From assembly GCF_030268885.1 (NCBI RefSeq), contig NZ_BSSA01000001.1, forward strand, positions 372,001-436,000: a stretch of 64,000 nucleotides of DNA, read 5' to 3'. Below are positions 17,507 to 26,171 of the stretch, one piece after another. Each line of letters starts with the position of its first letter. Positions within the stretch are counted from its first letter, which is position 1. The translations under genes and the position numbers were made by a program. The notes below the pieces were generated by a model that saw only the letters and a program-made list of their open reading frames with translations, was not told the DNA's origin and ran no database searches. The DNA comes from Kitasatospora phosalacinea (GTDB lineage: Bacteria > Actinomycetota > Actinomycetes > Streptomycetales > Streptomycetaceae).

Positions 17507-17878
17507 TCACTCGTCCAGGTAGTCGTACTCCGGCGGGGCCGGTACGCACAGCAGCTCGCCGCGGCGCAGCCGCCACTCCGTCGCGCCGTCCACCTCGTGG
17601 CTGACCCGGAACAGGCCGCGCACCCGGTCGTCCTGGTCGACCGCCGGGAGGGCCGCGACCCGCTCCAGCACCTCCCGGACCCGGTCCTCGTACCCGGCGC
17701 GCCCGTCGGCGGCGAAGAACGCCACCCTGCCCCACATCGGCTGTTCGGTCGGGAAGGTCCACCCGCCCCGGTAGTCGCGTTCCCCGGCCCGTTCCGCCGC
17801 GGCGATCCCCCGGAGCAGCCGCAGCTGCTCGTCCTCGCAGCAGTCCACCCAGCCGCAGATCGACACGTAGGTTCCCAC
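17507..17878 (-). CDS. Conserved hypothetical protein (actinobacterial, unknown function)
   Basis: A 123-residue soluble protein beginning VGTYVSICGWVDC and containing WGRVAFFAADGRAGYEDRVREVL. Streptomycetes commonly encode proteins with this YVSxxGW start, but no function is known to me. The frame is open to 17977, but GTG 17878 starts at the conserved region; no good ribosome site is seen. It is convergent with the hemoglobin gene and divergent from the SARP gene. Confidence 0.6.
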   Translation of the reverse strand: MGTYVSICGWVDCCEDEQLRLLRGIAAAERAGERDYRGGWTFPTEQPMWGRVAFFAADGRAGYEDRVREVLERVAALPAVDQDDRVRGLFRVSHEVDGATEWRLRRGELLCVPAPPEYDYLDE

Positions 17879-17997
17879 AGGGCCAGGCTGGCAGTGCCGC
17901 GCCCGGTGCGTCCAACGGTTTGCGGTCCGCTTGGAATCCACTTGGAACGCAGGTGGGCGGCGGTTGCGCGCGGGCATCGCATAGGCTCGACCCCACG

Positions 17998-20900
17998 ATG
18001 GTGCGGATCACTGTGCTCGGGACGCTGACGGCGCACGTGGCGGGGGCCGCCACCCGGTTGGGAGGCCCGCGCCAGCGCGGCGTGCTCGCCCAGCTCCTGG
18101 TCGCCCGCGGGGCGGCCGTCCCCGCCGACCGGCTCATCGAGGACCTGTGGGACGGCCGCCCGCCCGCCAAGGCCGCGACCTCCCTCCAGGCGTACGTCTC
18201 CAACCTGCGCCGCCTGCTGGAGCCCGGACGCGGCCCCCGGCAGGAGGCCCGCCTGCTGGTCAGCGAGGCGGGCGGTTACGCGCTGCGCGGCGTCCGCACC
18301 GACGCGCAGGAGTTCGAGGACCTCCTCGCCGACCCGCACCCGGAGGGCTCGGAGCGGCTGCGGCAGGCGCTCGGCCTCTGGCAGGGCCCGGCGTACGGCG
18401 AGTTCGCCGACCGTCCCTGGGCCGCCCCCGAGGTCGCCCGGCTGGAGGAACTCCGCACCGCCGCACGGGAGTCCGCCGTCGAGGCCGACCTCGCCGCCGG
18501 AGACGCCCGCACCGCCGCCCGGGACGCCGCCGCCCTGGTCGAGGACCACCCCCTGCGCGAGGAGGCCTGGCGGCTGCTCGTCCTCGCCCTCTGGCACGGT
18601 GGCCGCCAGGCCGAGGCGCTGGCCGCCGTCCGCCGCGCCCGCGGCTACTTCGCCGCCGAACTCGGCCTCGACCCCGGCCCGCTGCTCACCGCCGTCGAAT
18701 CCGCGATCCTGCAGCAGCGCACCGAGGAGCTGGCCCCCCGCCGCACCCCGCCCCGGCCGACGGGCGCCACCGGCGGGGGAGCGGCGGACACCACCGGCGG
18801 GCCGCCCGGGCGCCGGGGCCGGAACGCGCCCCGGGACGCCGGAGACCCGGCGGGCCCCGCCGCCGGTGCCGCTCCGCCGCCCGGGAGGTCCGCGCCCCGG
18901 GACGGCGAGGTCGCCGGGGCGGTGTCGCCGCCCGTCGGGGCCGGTGCTGTCGCGGCCGGGGCCCGGGTGCCCGGCGGGGCGGCCGACCCCGCGTCCCCGG
19001 ACGCCGCCCCCTCCGCCCCCGCCGGGTCCGTACTCCCGCTGGTCGGCCGCCCCGGCGCCGGGCGGGTGCAGGTGTTCGTGGGGCGGCAGGACGAGCTGGC
19101 GGCGCTGTCGGGAGCGGCCGGCCGGGCGCGGGGCGGGGCCGGGTTCGCGTTGGTGAGCGGGGAGGCGGGGGCCGGGAAGTCGACCCTGCTGGGGCGGTTG
19201 CGGGAGCAGCTGGGCGCCGGGGGCTGGCGGGTGGTGACCGGGCGGTGCCCGGAGAGCGCGGGGGCCCCGGCGGCCTGGGCGTGGACGGAGGCGCTGCGCG
19301 ACCTCGCCCGGTACGAGCCCGCCGTCGCGGCCGATCCGCTGCTGGCCCCGCTGCTCGCCGACCCGGAACTGACCGACCGTCAGGAGGCCGGGTGGGGCCG
19401 GTTCCGGATGCACCGCGCGGTGGTCGCCCGGCTGCACGCCGCCGCCCGGACGGCACCGCTCGCCGTCCTGCTGGACGACCTGCACGCCGCCGACCCGGAA
19501 ACCCGGGAGCTGCTGGGCGAGTTGGCCGCCGACCAGTCCGTGCCGGAGGCGTCCGGCGGACTGCTGGTGGTGGCCGCGCTGCGCCCGGGCGAGGGCGAAC
19601 TCGCCGACGTGCTGGCCAAGTTGGCCCGGAGGTCGCCGCTCAGGATGCCGCTCGGCGGGCTCGCCGAACCCGAGGCCGGGCAGCTGATCGAGGCGGTGTG
19701 CGCCGCCCCGGTGCGGCCGGAGACCGTCCGGGCGCTGGCCGAGCGGACCGGCGGCAACCCGTTCTACCTCGCCGAGAGCGCCCAACTCCTCGCGCTGGGC
19801 GACGAGTCGACGGCCCTGCGGCAGGTCCCGCAGGGCGTCCGGGAGGTGCTGCGCCGCCGCTTCGAGCGGCTGCCCGCGCCCGCCGTCGACCTGCTGCGGC
19901 TGGCTGCCGTCGCGGGCCGGGAGAGCGAGGTCGACCTGCTGCTGCGGGCCGGGGAGCAGGACGAGGACACCGCCACCGAGGCGGTCGAGGCGGCCGTCGC
20001 GGGCGGCCTGCTGCTCGAACCCCGGCCCGGCACCGTCCGGTTCGCCCACGTGCTGGTCCGCGACACCCTGTACGCGGACCTCGGCGGACTGCGCCGAGCC
20101 CGGCTGCACGGCCGGATCGGGCACGCCCTGCGCGACCTGCGCCCCGGCGAACTCACCGCGCTGGCCCACCACTTCACCCAGGCCGCGACCACCGCCACGG
20201 CCGCCCTCGCGGTCGACCACTGCGTCCGCGCCGCCGAGGACGCCGAACGGCGCTACGCCCACGCCAGCGCCGTCAACCTGCTCCGGCAGGCCGTCGACAA
20301 CCTGGAGCGCGCCGCCGAACAGCCAGGCGAGGACCGGCCCGCCCGCCGGATCGAGCTGCTCGGCGCCCTGCTGCGCGCCCAGGTCCGGGCCGGGCAGGTC
20401 ACCGCCGCCACCCGCACCAAGGCCCGCGCGCTCCGACTCGCCCGGGAGAGCGGCCGGGAGGAACTCCTGGTCGCCGCCTGGACGGCCTGGACCGAACCCA
20501 CCCCGTGGGTCACCCACCCGTACGGCGCCCTCGACCAGGAGGCCGTCGACCAGCTGACCCGGCTGCTGCGCCGCACCGACCTGCCGCCCGCCACCCGCTG
20601 CCGACTGCTCGACGCGCTGACCCAGGAACTCGACTGCGCGGGCTCGACCGAGGCGATCGCCGCCGGGCGGGAGGCCGTCGCGATCGCCCGTGCCGAGGGC
20701 GACCCGCGGCTGCTGTGCCTGGCCCTCGCCGCCGAGGCCCGGGCCTGCGACCACGAGCTGGCGCCCGTCGACCGGGCCGAGCTGGCCGCCGAACTCGCCG
20801 CCCTCGCCGCCGAGCACGACCTGCCCGCCTACCGCTGGCACGCCGAGCACCTGGCCGCCACCGCCGCCGCCGTGCGCGCCGACCTGCCCGCGCTGCGCCG

Positions 20901-21588
20901 CCACATGGCGGCCGGGGAGGAGATCGCCCGCCGCTACGGGCTGGCCGAGTTCGTCGACGTGGTGCTGTTCCAGCGCGGCATGCTGGAGCTCGCCGCCGAC
21001 CGCGTCGAGGAGGCCGTCGCCCTCTACGAGCAGGCCCTGACCGGCCTGCGCGAACGCGGCTCGCTGCACGCGGACGGCCTGGGCGCGCTGATCCGGATCG
21101 TGGTCGCGCACCGGCAGGGCCGCCTCGGCGAGATGCTGCCGCTGATCCGGGAGCACCACGCCCAGTACGGGCCGCTGATCGCCGACGTCACCGCGCTCGC
21201 CCTGCACGCCGCCGGGCACGACCCGGCGGAGGTCCGGCGGGCCCGCGGCGAGTACCAGGGCATCCAGGCCGACTACTTCCGCTCGCTGTTCCTGCAACTG
21301 CGCGCCGACCTGGTCATCGCCCTGGACGAGACCGAGGAGGCCGCCCGGCTCCTGGAGCAGATGCGCCCGTTGGCGCACCTGGTGGCCGGTGCGGCCTCCA
21401 CCTCGGTGGCGATCCGCCCGGTGGCCCTCACCCTCGGCGAACTCGCCCGTCACCTCGGCCGCACCGACGAGGCCGCCGGACACTTCCGGCAGGCCGCCGA
21501 GGTCGCCCGCCGCTGGGAGGCCCCCGGCTGGGAGGCCGAGGCCCGCGCCGCCCTGGCCGCCCTCGGAGCCGGACACCCGCCGTCCTGA
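17998..21588 (+). CDS. AfsR/SARP-family large transcriptional regulator (winged helix - BTAD - AAA/NTPase - TPR-like)
   Basis: This 1196-residue regulator starts with an OmpR-like winged helix (about 1-95: VRITVLGTLTAHV, GPRQRGVLAQLLV, TSLQAYVSNLRRLL). A bacterial transcriptional activation domain follows (about 100-245), then a Pro/Gly-rich linker (245-340). The AAA-type NTPase domain has Walker A GEAGAGKST at 388-396 and Walker B AVLLDDLHAADPE near 500. The rest is helical, TPR-like and Ala/Leu-rich. Such large SARPs usually activate secondary metabolism or export genes. The next gene, an MMPL exporter 275 bp downstream, is the obvious candidate target, though no biosynthetic cluster is visible. 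Confidence 0.88.
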   Translation: MVRITVLGTLTAHVAGAATRLGGPRQRGVLAQLLVARGAAVPADRLIEDLWDGRPPAKAATSLQAYVSNLRRLLEPGRGPRQEARLLVSEAGGYALRGVRTDAQEFEDLLADPHPEGSERLRQALGLWQGPAYGEFADRPWAAPEVARLEELRTAARESAVEADLAAGDARTAARDAAALVEDHPLREEAWRLLVLALWHGGRQAEALAAVRRARGYFAAELGLDPGPLLTAVESAILQQRTEELAPRRTPPRPTGATGGGAADTTGGPPGRRGRNAPRDAGDPAGPAAGAAPPPGRSAPRDGEVAGAVSPPVGAGAVAAGARVPGGAADPASPDAAPSAPAGSVLPLVGRPGAGRVQVFVGRQDELAALSGAAGRARGGAGFALVSGEAGAGKSTLLGRLREQLGAGGWRVVTGRCPESAGAPAAWAWTEALRDLARYEPAVAADPLLAPLLADPELTDRQEAGWGRFRMHRAVVARLHAAARTAPLAVLLDDLHAADPETRELLGELAADQSVPEASGGLLVVAALRPGEGELADVLAKLARRSPLRMPLGGLAEPEAGQLIEAVCAAPVRPETVRALAERTGGNPFYLAESAQLLALGDESTALRQVPQGVREVLRRRFERLPAPAVDLLRLAAVAGRESEVDLLLRAGEQDEDTATEAVEAAVAGGLLLEPRPGTVRFAHVLVRDTLYADLGGLRRARLHGRIGHALRDLRPGELTALAHHFTQAATTATAALAVDHCVRAAEDAERRYAHASAVNLLRQAVDNLERAAEQPGEDRPARRIELLGALLRAQVRAGQVTAATRTKARALRLARESGREELLVAAWTAWTEPTPWVTHPYGALDQEAVDQLTRLLRRTDLPPATRCRLLDALTQELDCAGSTEAIAAGREAVAIARAEGDPRLLCLALAAEARACDHELAPVDRAELAAELAALAAEHDLPAYRWHAEHLAATAAAVRADLPALRRHMAAGEEIARRYGLAEFVDVVLFQRGMLELAADRVEEAVALYEQALTGLRERGSLHADGLGALIRIVVAHRQGRLGEMLPLIREHHAQYGPLIADVTALALHAAGHDPAEVRRARGEYQGIQADYFRSLFLQLRADLVIALDETEEAARLLEQMRPLAHLVAGAASTSVAIRPVALTLGELARHLGRTDEAAGHFRQAAEVARRWEAPGWEAEARAALAALGAGHPPS

Positions 21589-21614
21589 CCCCGCTCCCGC
21601 CTTCCGCCCCCGTC

Positions 21615-21726
21615 GTCCTGACCCCGCCCCGTCGTCCTGACCCCGCCCCGCCGTCCTGGCCCCGCCCCGTCGTCCTGGCCCCGCCCGCCGTCCTGGCCCC
21701 GCCTCGTGGTCCTGGCCCCGCCCGCC
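21615..21726. repeat. 18-19-bp tandem repeat, six units
   Basis: Six head-to-tail units with consensus GTCCTGRCCCCGCCCCGYC begin at 21615, 21634, 21653, 21672, 21690 and 21709 (unit lengths 19, 19, 19, 18, 19, 18). Units differ by one to three bases. The array fills most of the gap between the SARP stop and the MMPL start, and no gene is seen in it. Confidence 0.7.
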
Positions 21727-21863
21727 GTTCCGTCTCCCGCCGTTCCGGTCCCTGCCGCGCCGCCCGGGCCCGGGCTCGGAGCGGGCCGCCAAGTGGGCTC
21801 CAAGAGCCGTCTCCCACACTGGGGTTCGACATCGGATCGACCGCTGCACGGAAGGCTTCTGCA

Positions 21864-24011
21864 ATGTCCACACTCCTCGGCCGCCTCGGCGGGGCCGCGG
21901 CGGCCCGGCCCTGGCGCACCGTCGCGGCCTGGGTGCTGCTGATCGTCGCCGTCCTCGGCCTGGCGCAGGCGTTCGGCGGCGAGCCGCGCGACAACTACCG
22001 CATCCCCGGCACCCCGTCCACCGCGGGCATGGACCTGCTGAACGCGCGCTTCCCGGAGACCTCCGGCACCAGCGCCCGGGTGGTGGTCCACGACCGCGGG
22101 GGCCGGGCACTGCCCGCCGAGGCGCTGGCCGCGCTGCGCGGGAGCCTGGCGAAGGTGCCGCACGCGCTGTCGGTGAGCGAGCCGATACCCTCCCGGACCG
22201 GGGACACCGCGCTGCTGACGGTCGGGTACGACGTCAAGGTGACCGCGATCAAGCGGGTCGAGGGGATGGACGCGCTGCAGGCCGCCACCCGGGCCGCCAC
22301 CGACGCCGGGTACCAGGTCGAGTTCGGCGGCGAGCTGCCGGAGCACTTCAGCGCCCCGAACGGGACGGCCGAGGCGATCGGCATGGGCGCCGCGCTGGTG
22401 ATCCTGGTGGTCTCGCTGGGCTCGGTCGTCGCGGCCGGCCTGCCGCTGCTGGTCGCGCTGGCCGGGCTCGGCGCCGGGACGGGGCTGATCACCCTGATGT
22501 CGGCCGTCACCGACATCAGCGGGATCGCGCCGACGGTGGCCTCGATGGTCGGCCTGGGCGTGGGCATCGACTACGCGCTGCTGCTGGTCTCCCGGCACGT
22601 GGAGGGGCTGCGCCGGGGCCTGGACGCCCGGGCCGCCGCGGCCGAGGCGAACGCCACCGCGGGCGCCTCGGTGGTGGTCGCCGGGGCGACGGTGCTGGTG
22701 TCGCTGCTCGGCCTGAAGCTGGCGGGCCTGTCCACCTACGCCTCGTTCGGCTACGCGACCTTCGCCACCGTCGGCGCCGTGATGGCGGCCGCCCTGACCC
22801 TGGTGCCCGCACTGGCTGCGCTCTCCGGCCCGCGCCTGCTGCGCCGCGCCGAACGCCGTGCGGCCGCCGCACCCGCAGCCCCCGAGCGCGCACGGGTGCC
22901 CGCCGCGACCCGCACCGAGCGCTGGGCCCGGCTGGTGGGCCGCCGCCCGGTCGCCGCCGCGGTGCTCTCGCTGGTGGTGCTGCTGGGCCTGGCGGCCCCG
23001 GTGCTGGGCATGCGGACCTGGCCGCAGGACGCGGGCAGCCAGGCGTCCGGCAACACCACCCGCAAGGCGTACGACCTGGTCGCCGAGGCGTACGGCCCCG
23101 GCGCGAACGGGCCGCTGCTGCTGGCGGTCGACCTGGACCGGCTACCGAAGTCCGAACTCCCGTCGCTGGTGCAGAAGTTGGCGGCCGATCCGGGGATCGC
23201 CGCGGTGCAGCCGGCCCGGGTCAACGCGGCGGGCGACGCCGCCGTGATCAGCGTCCAGCCCCGCACCGGCCCGCAGGACGCGGCCACCGCGAAGCTGCTG
23301 AAGCGGCTGCGCGCGGCCGAACTCCCGGCCGGGGTGCAGGTCACCGGCCAGGTCGCGGCCTTCTCCGACATCTCCGACCGGCTCTCGCAGCGGCTGTGGG
23401 TGGTCGTCCCGTTCGTGGTGGTGCTCTCGCTGATCCTGCTGACGGTGCTGTTCCGGGCACCGGTGATCGCGGTGAAGGCCGCGCTGATGAACCTGCTGTC
23501 GGTGGCGGCCGCGTACGGGGTGATGACGGCGGTCTTCCAGCACGACGCGGGCGCGCGGCTGATGGGGCTGCCGCACGCGGTGCCGGTCTCCAGCTGGGTG
23601 CCGATCCTGATGTTCACCGTCCTGTTCGGCCTGTCGATGGACTACGAGGTGTTCCTGCTCTCCCGGGTCCGCGAGGACTGGCTGGCCACCGGCGACCCGC
23701 GCGGCAGCGTGGTGCGCGGCCTGTCCTCCACCGGGCGGGTGATCAGCAGCGCGGCGGCGATCATGGTGGCGGTGTTCACCGGCTTCGCGATCGACCCCGA
23801 CATCACGGTCAAGATGATCGGCGTGGGCATGGCCGCGGCCGTCCTGGTCGACGCCACCGTGGTCCGGATGGTCCTGGTGCCCGCCACCATGACCCTGCTC
23901 GGCCGCCACAACTGGTGGCTGCCCCGCTGGCTGGACCGCCTGCTCCCGCAGCTGCGGATCGAGCACGGCGCCGCCCCCGCCGCCCCCGCCCGGCAGCCGG
24001 TCGAGGTCTGA
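21864..24011 (+). CDS. MMPL-family membrane transporter (RND superfamily)
   Basis: A 715-residue polytopic membrane protein with two MMPL halves. Each half has one N-terminal TM helix (RTVAAWVLLIVAVLGLAQAF; AAVLSLVVLLGLAAPVLG), a large extracellular domain and a bundle of five TM helices. The charged motifs VGLGVGIDYALLLVSRH and LFGLSMDYEVFLLSRVRED are the conserved proton-relay-like segments. It has GGAAGG before the ATG. MMPL proteins in actinomycetes export lipids, lipopeptides or drugs. The substrate is unknown; the preceding SARP may regulate it. Confidence 0.9.
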   Translation: MSTLLGRLGGAAAARPWRTVAAWVLLIVAVLGLAQAFGGEPRDNYRIPGTPSTAGMDLLNARFPETSGTSARVVVHDRGGRALPAEALAALRGSLAKVPHALSVSEPIPSRTGDTALLTVGYDVKVTAIKRVEGMDALQAATRAATDAGYQVEFGGELPEHFSAPNGTAEAIGMGAALVILVVSLGSVVAAGLPLLVALAGLGAGTGLITLMSAVTDISGIAPTVASMVGLGVGIDYALLLVSRHVEGLRRGLDARAAAAEANATAGASVVVAGATVLVSLLGLKLAGLSTYASFGYATFATVGAVMAAALTLVPALAALSGPRLLRRAERRAAAAPAAPERARVPAATRTERWARLVGRRPVAAAVLSLVVLLGLAAPVLGMRTWPQDAGSQASGNTTRKAYDLVAEAYGPGANGPLLLAVDLDRLPKSELPSLVQKLAADPGIAAVQPARVNAAGDAAVISVQPRTGPQDAATAKLLKRLRAAELPAGVQVTGQVAAFSDISDRLSQRLWVVVPFVVVLSLILLTVLFRAPVIAVKAALMNLLSVAAAYGVMTAVFQHDAGARLMGLPHAVPVSSWVPILMFTVLFGLSMDYEVFLLSRVREDWLATGDPRGSVVRGLSSTGRVISSAAAIMVAVFTGFAIDPDITVKMIGVGMAAAVLVDATVVRMVLVPATMTLLGRHNWWLPRWLDRLLPQLRIEHGAAPAAPARQPVEV

Positions 24012-24065
24012 CCCCGCCCGCGCCGCTCCCGCTCCCCGGGCCCCGCCGTGCGTACGGTGGGGCCC

Positions 24066-24425
24066 GTGAGCGTACGGGTGGAGCGGGTGTACGAGGCGCC
24101 GGACGGCGGGGTGCGGGTGCTGGTGGACCGGTTGTGGCCGCGCGGGCTGCGCAAGGAGGACGCGCAACTGGACCGCTGGGCGAAGGCGGTGGCGCCGTCC
24201 ACCGAGCTGCGCCGCTGGTTCCACGGGCCGCAGGGGGAGTACCGGGAGTTCGCCCGGCGCTACCGGGCGGAGCTGGAAGCGCCGGACGCGCAGCGGGAGT
24301 TGGACGGTCTGTGCGCGGCGGCCGGGAGCGGGGAGCTGGTGCTGCTGACGGCGGTGAAGGAGCCGGCGCGCAGCCACGCGGAGGTGCTGCTGGAAGTGGT
24401 GCGGGAACGCTGCGAGCAGAGATGA
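24066..24425 (+). CDS. DUF488 family protein
   Basis: This 119-residue protein has the DUF488 pattern: VRVERVYEA, VLVDRLWPRGL, WAKAVAPSTELRRWFHG, and a C-terminal LVLLTAVKEPARSHAEVLLEVV. GTG start at 24066. Members are small and of unconfirmed biochemical role. It is separated from aspT by only 57 bp, which include an apparent promoter, so it is probably not in that operon. Confidence 0.85.
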   Translation: MSVRVERVYEAPDGGVRVLVDRLWPRGLRKEDAQLDRWAKAVAPSTELRRWFHGPQGEYREFARRYRAELEAPDAQRELDGLCAAAGSGELVLLTAVKEPARSHAEVLLEVVRERCEQR

Positions 24426-24449
24426 TGATCATGACGGCGTGTTAAATCG

Positions 24450-24483
24450 GACATATGGCTGGAATTCGGCTCTAATACGGTCA
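24450..24483 (+). promoter_or_regulatory. Promoter for a probably leaderless aspT mRNA
   Basis: An AT-rich patch before aspT contains TAATAC at 24473-24478, a good -10 element; the -35 around 24450-24456 is weak. The ATG is at 24483, only 4 nt after the -10 box, and no Shine-Dalgarno sequence is present. Transcription would start at or next to the A of ATG, so the mRNA is probably leaderless. Confidence 0.45.
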
Positions 24484-26165
24484 TGAGCCTCCTGCGTGAG
24501 AACGCCGTTCTCGCCCTCTTCTTCTGCCTGGGCCTGGGCTACCTGGTCGGAAAACTCCGCGTCGGACCGATCCAACTCGGCGGCATCTGCGGCGTCCTGA
24601 TCGTCTCGATGCTGGTCGGCGCCCAGAACGTCTCGGTCAACGCCGACGTCAAGAACGTCGCGTTCGCCCTGTTCATCTTCTCCCTCGGCTACATCGCCGG
24701 CCCGCAGTTCTTCGCCAACATGAACGCCAAGGGCCTGCGCTTCGGCGTGCTGTCCGTCATGGAGGCGGTCGTCGTCGTCCTGATGGCGCTCGGCATCGCC
24801 GAGGCCTTCGACCTGGACGTCGGCACCGCCGCGGGCATCCTGGCCGGGGCCGCCACCGAGTCCGCCGCCGTCGGCACCGCGCAGGACGCGATTGCCAAGC
24901 TCCCCGGCATCACCGCCGACCAGACCACCCAGCTGCAGGCGCACGTCGCCACCGCCTACTCGGTCTGCTACCTGTTCGGCCTGATCAGCATCGTCCTGCT
25001 GACCAGCCAGCTGTTCCCGATGCTGATGCGGATCAGCCTGCCCGAGGCCTCCCGCAAGGTCTGGGAGAAGATGCGCGGCGAGGGCGGCGAACTGGAGCCC
25101 GGCGAGGCCCCCTCGCTGCCCGCCCTGGTCGGCCGCACCTACCTGGTCTCGCAGGGCGAGGGCACCCGGATCAGCCGGATCCAGGAACGCTCCGGCCAGC
25201 TCGTCACCGTCGAGGCCGTCCAGCGCGACGGCAAGAAGCTCGGCGTCGACGACGACCCGGTGCTGCGCCGCGGCGACCAGGTGCTGGTGGTCGGCCGCCG
25301 CGCCGCGGTGATCGACGCCGGGCACGAACTCGGCCCCGAGACCAGCGGCGTCCCCGGCCTGGACAGCCCGATGGCGGTCCGGCAGGTCGTGGTCACCAAC
25401 AAGGAGGTCGCCGGACGCACCCTCAACTCCGTGCGCGACCGGGACCGCGACGTCACCGGCGGCGTGTTCCTCACCGACATCCAGCGCGTCGACCACCACC
25501 TGCCCGCCGTCGGCGAGACCGAGGTGCACCGCGGCGACACCCTCACCGTGGTCGGCGCCCGCTCCCGGGTCGAGCGGTTCGCGGGCAAGGTCGGCGCCAC
25601 CGTCCGCTCCGACACCGCCGACTACATCTACATCTCGCTCGGCATCTGCCTCGGCGTCCTGCTCGGCAAGGTCAACGTCCACCTCGGCGAGGTCAACCTG
25701 ACCCTCGGCACCGGCGGCGGCTGCCTGATCTCCGGCCTGGTCTTCGGCTGGCTCCGCTCGCTGCGCCCCACCTTCGGCGCCTACCCGCCCGCCGCCGCGC
25801 AGACCATGAAGGACCTCGGCCTGGCCATGTTCATCGCCGTCACCGGCATGGCCGCGGGCCCCGACGCCGGGCCGCTGCTCAAGCAGTACCCCGTCCTGCT
25901 GCCGGTCTCCGGCATCCTGATGGTGGTCGTCCCCGCCTTCCTCGGCCTGTTCGTCGGACGCCGCCTCCTCAAGATCGAACCGCCGATCCTGGTCGGCGCG
26001 ATCGCCGGACAGCAGTGCTCCACCCCCGCGATCACCGCCGTCGGCAACGTCGCCCGCAGCAGCGTCCCGATGCTCGGTTACACCATCACCTACACCATCT
26101 CCAACTTCCTGCTGCCGCTGACCGGACCGCTGCTGGTCGGTCTGGTCGGCCTGAACGGAGGGTGA
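24483..26165 (+). CDS. AspT-like aspartate:alanine exchanger (AAEx family), first copy
   Basis: This 560-residue transporter has an N-terminal block of TM helices (LFFCLGLGYLVGKLRVGPI, FALFIFSLGYIAGPQFF), a central cytoplasmic region with two TrkA_C/RCK_C-like domains (about 210-370: LRRGDQVLVVGRR, VHRGDTLTVVGAR) and a second block of TM helices to the C terminus. This is the AAE family architecture, whose prototype AspT swaps external aspartate for internal alanine. It lies 6 bp before a second AspT-like gene, with an aspartate decarboxylase gene behind both. Confidence 0.85.
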   Translation: MSLLRENAVLALFFCLGLGYLVGKLRVGPIQLGGICGVLIVSMLVGAQNVSVNADVKNVAFALFIFSLGYIAGPQFFANMNAKGLRFGVLSVMEAVVVVLMALGIAEAFDLDVGTAAGILAGAATESAAVGTAQDAIAKLPGITADQTTQLQAHVATAYSVCYLFGLISIVLLTSQLFPMLMRISLPEASRKVWEKMRGEGGELEPGEAPSLPALVGRTYLVSQGEGTRISRIQERSGQLVTVEAVQRDGKKLGVDDDPVLRRGDQVLVVGRRAAVIDAGHELGPETSGVPGLDSPMAVRQVVVTNKEVAGRTLNSVRDRDRDVTGGVFLTDIQRVDHHLPAVGETEVHRGDTLTVVGARSRVERFAGKVGATVRSDTADYIYISLGICLGVLLGKVNVHLGEVNLTLGTGGGCLISGLVFGWLRSLRPTFGAYPPAAAQTMKDLGLAMFIAVTGMAAGPDAGPLLKQYPVLLPVSGILMVVVPAFLGLFVGRRLLKIEPPILVGAIAGQQCSTPAITAVGNVARSSVPMLGYTITYTISNFLLPLTGPLLVGLVGLNGG

Positions 26166-26171
26166 CGCCGG

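Noticed and set aside
21615..21726. CRISPR or minisatellite inside a coding region
   Set aside because: Units are adjacent without spacers; the open frames across the region are GC-bias artefacts.
17206..22110. 1634-codon minus-strand open frame across the hemoglobin and SARP genes
   Set aside because: Runs through two well-supported plus-strand genes and the tandem repeats with no recognisable domain.
17998..24011. A secondary-metabolite cluster marked by the SARP regulator and MMPL exporter
   Set aside because: No PKS, NRPS, terpene, RiPP or tailoring genes are adjacent, so only a regulator-exporter pair is claimed.
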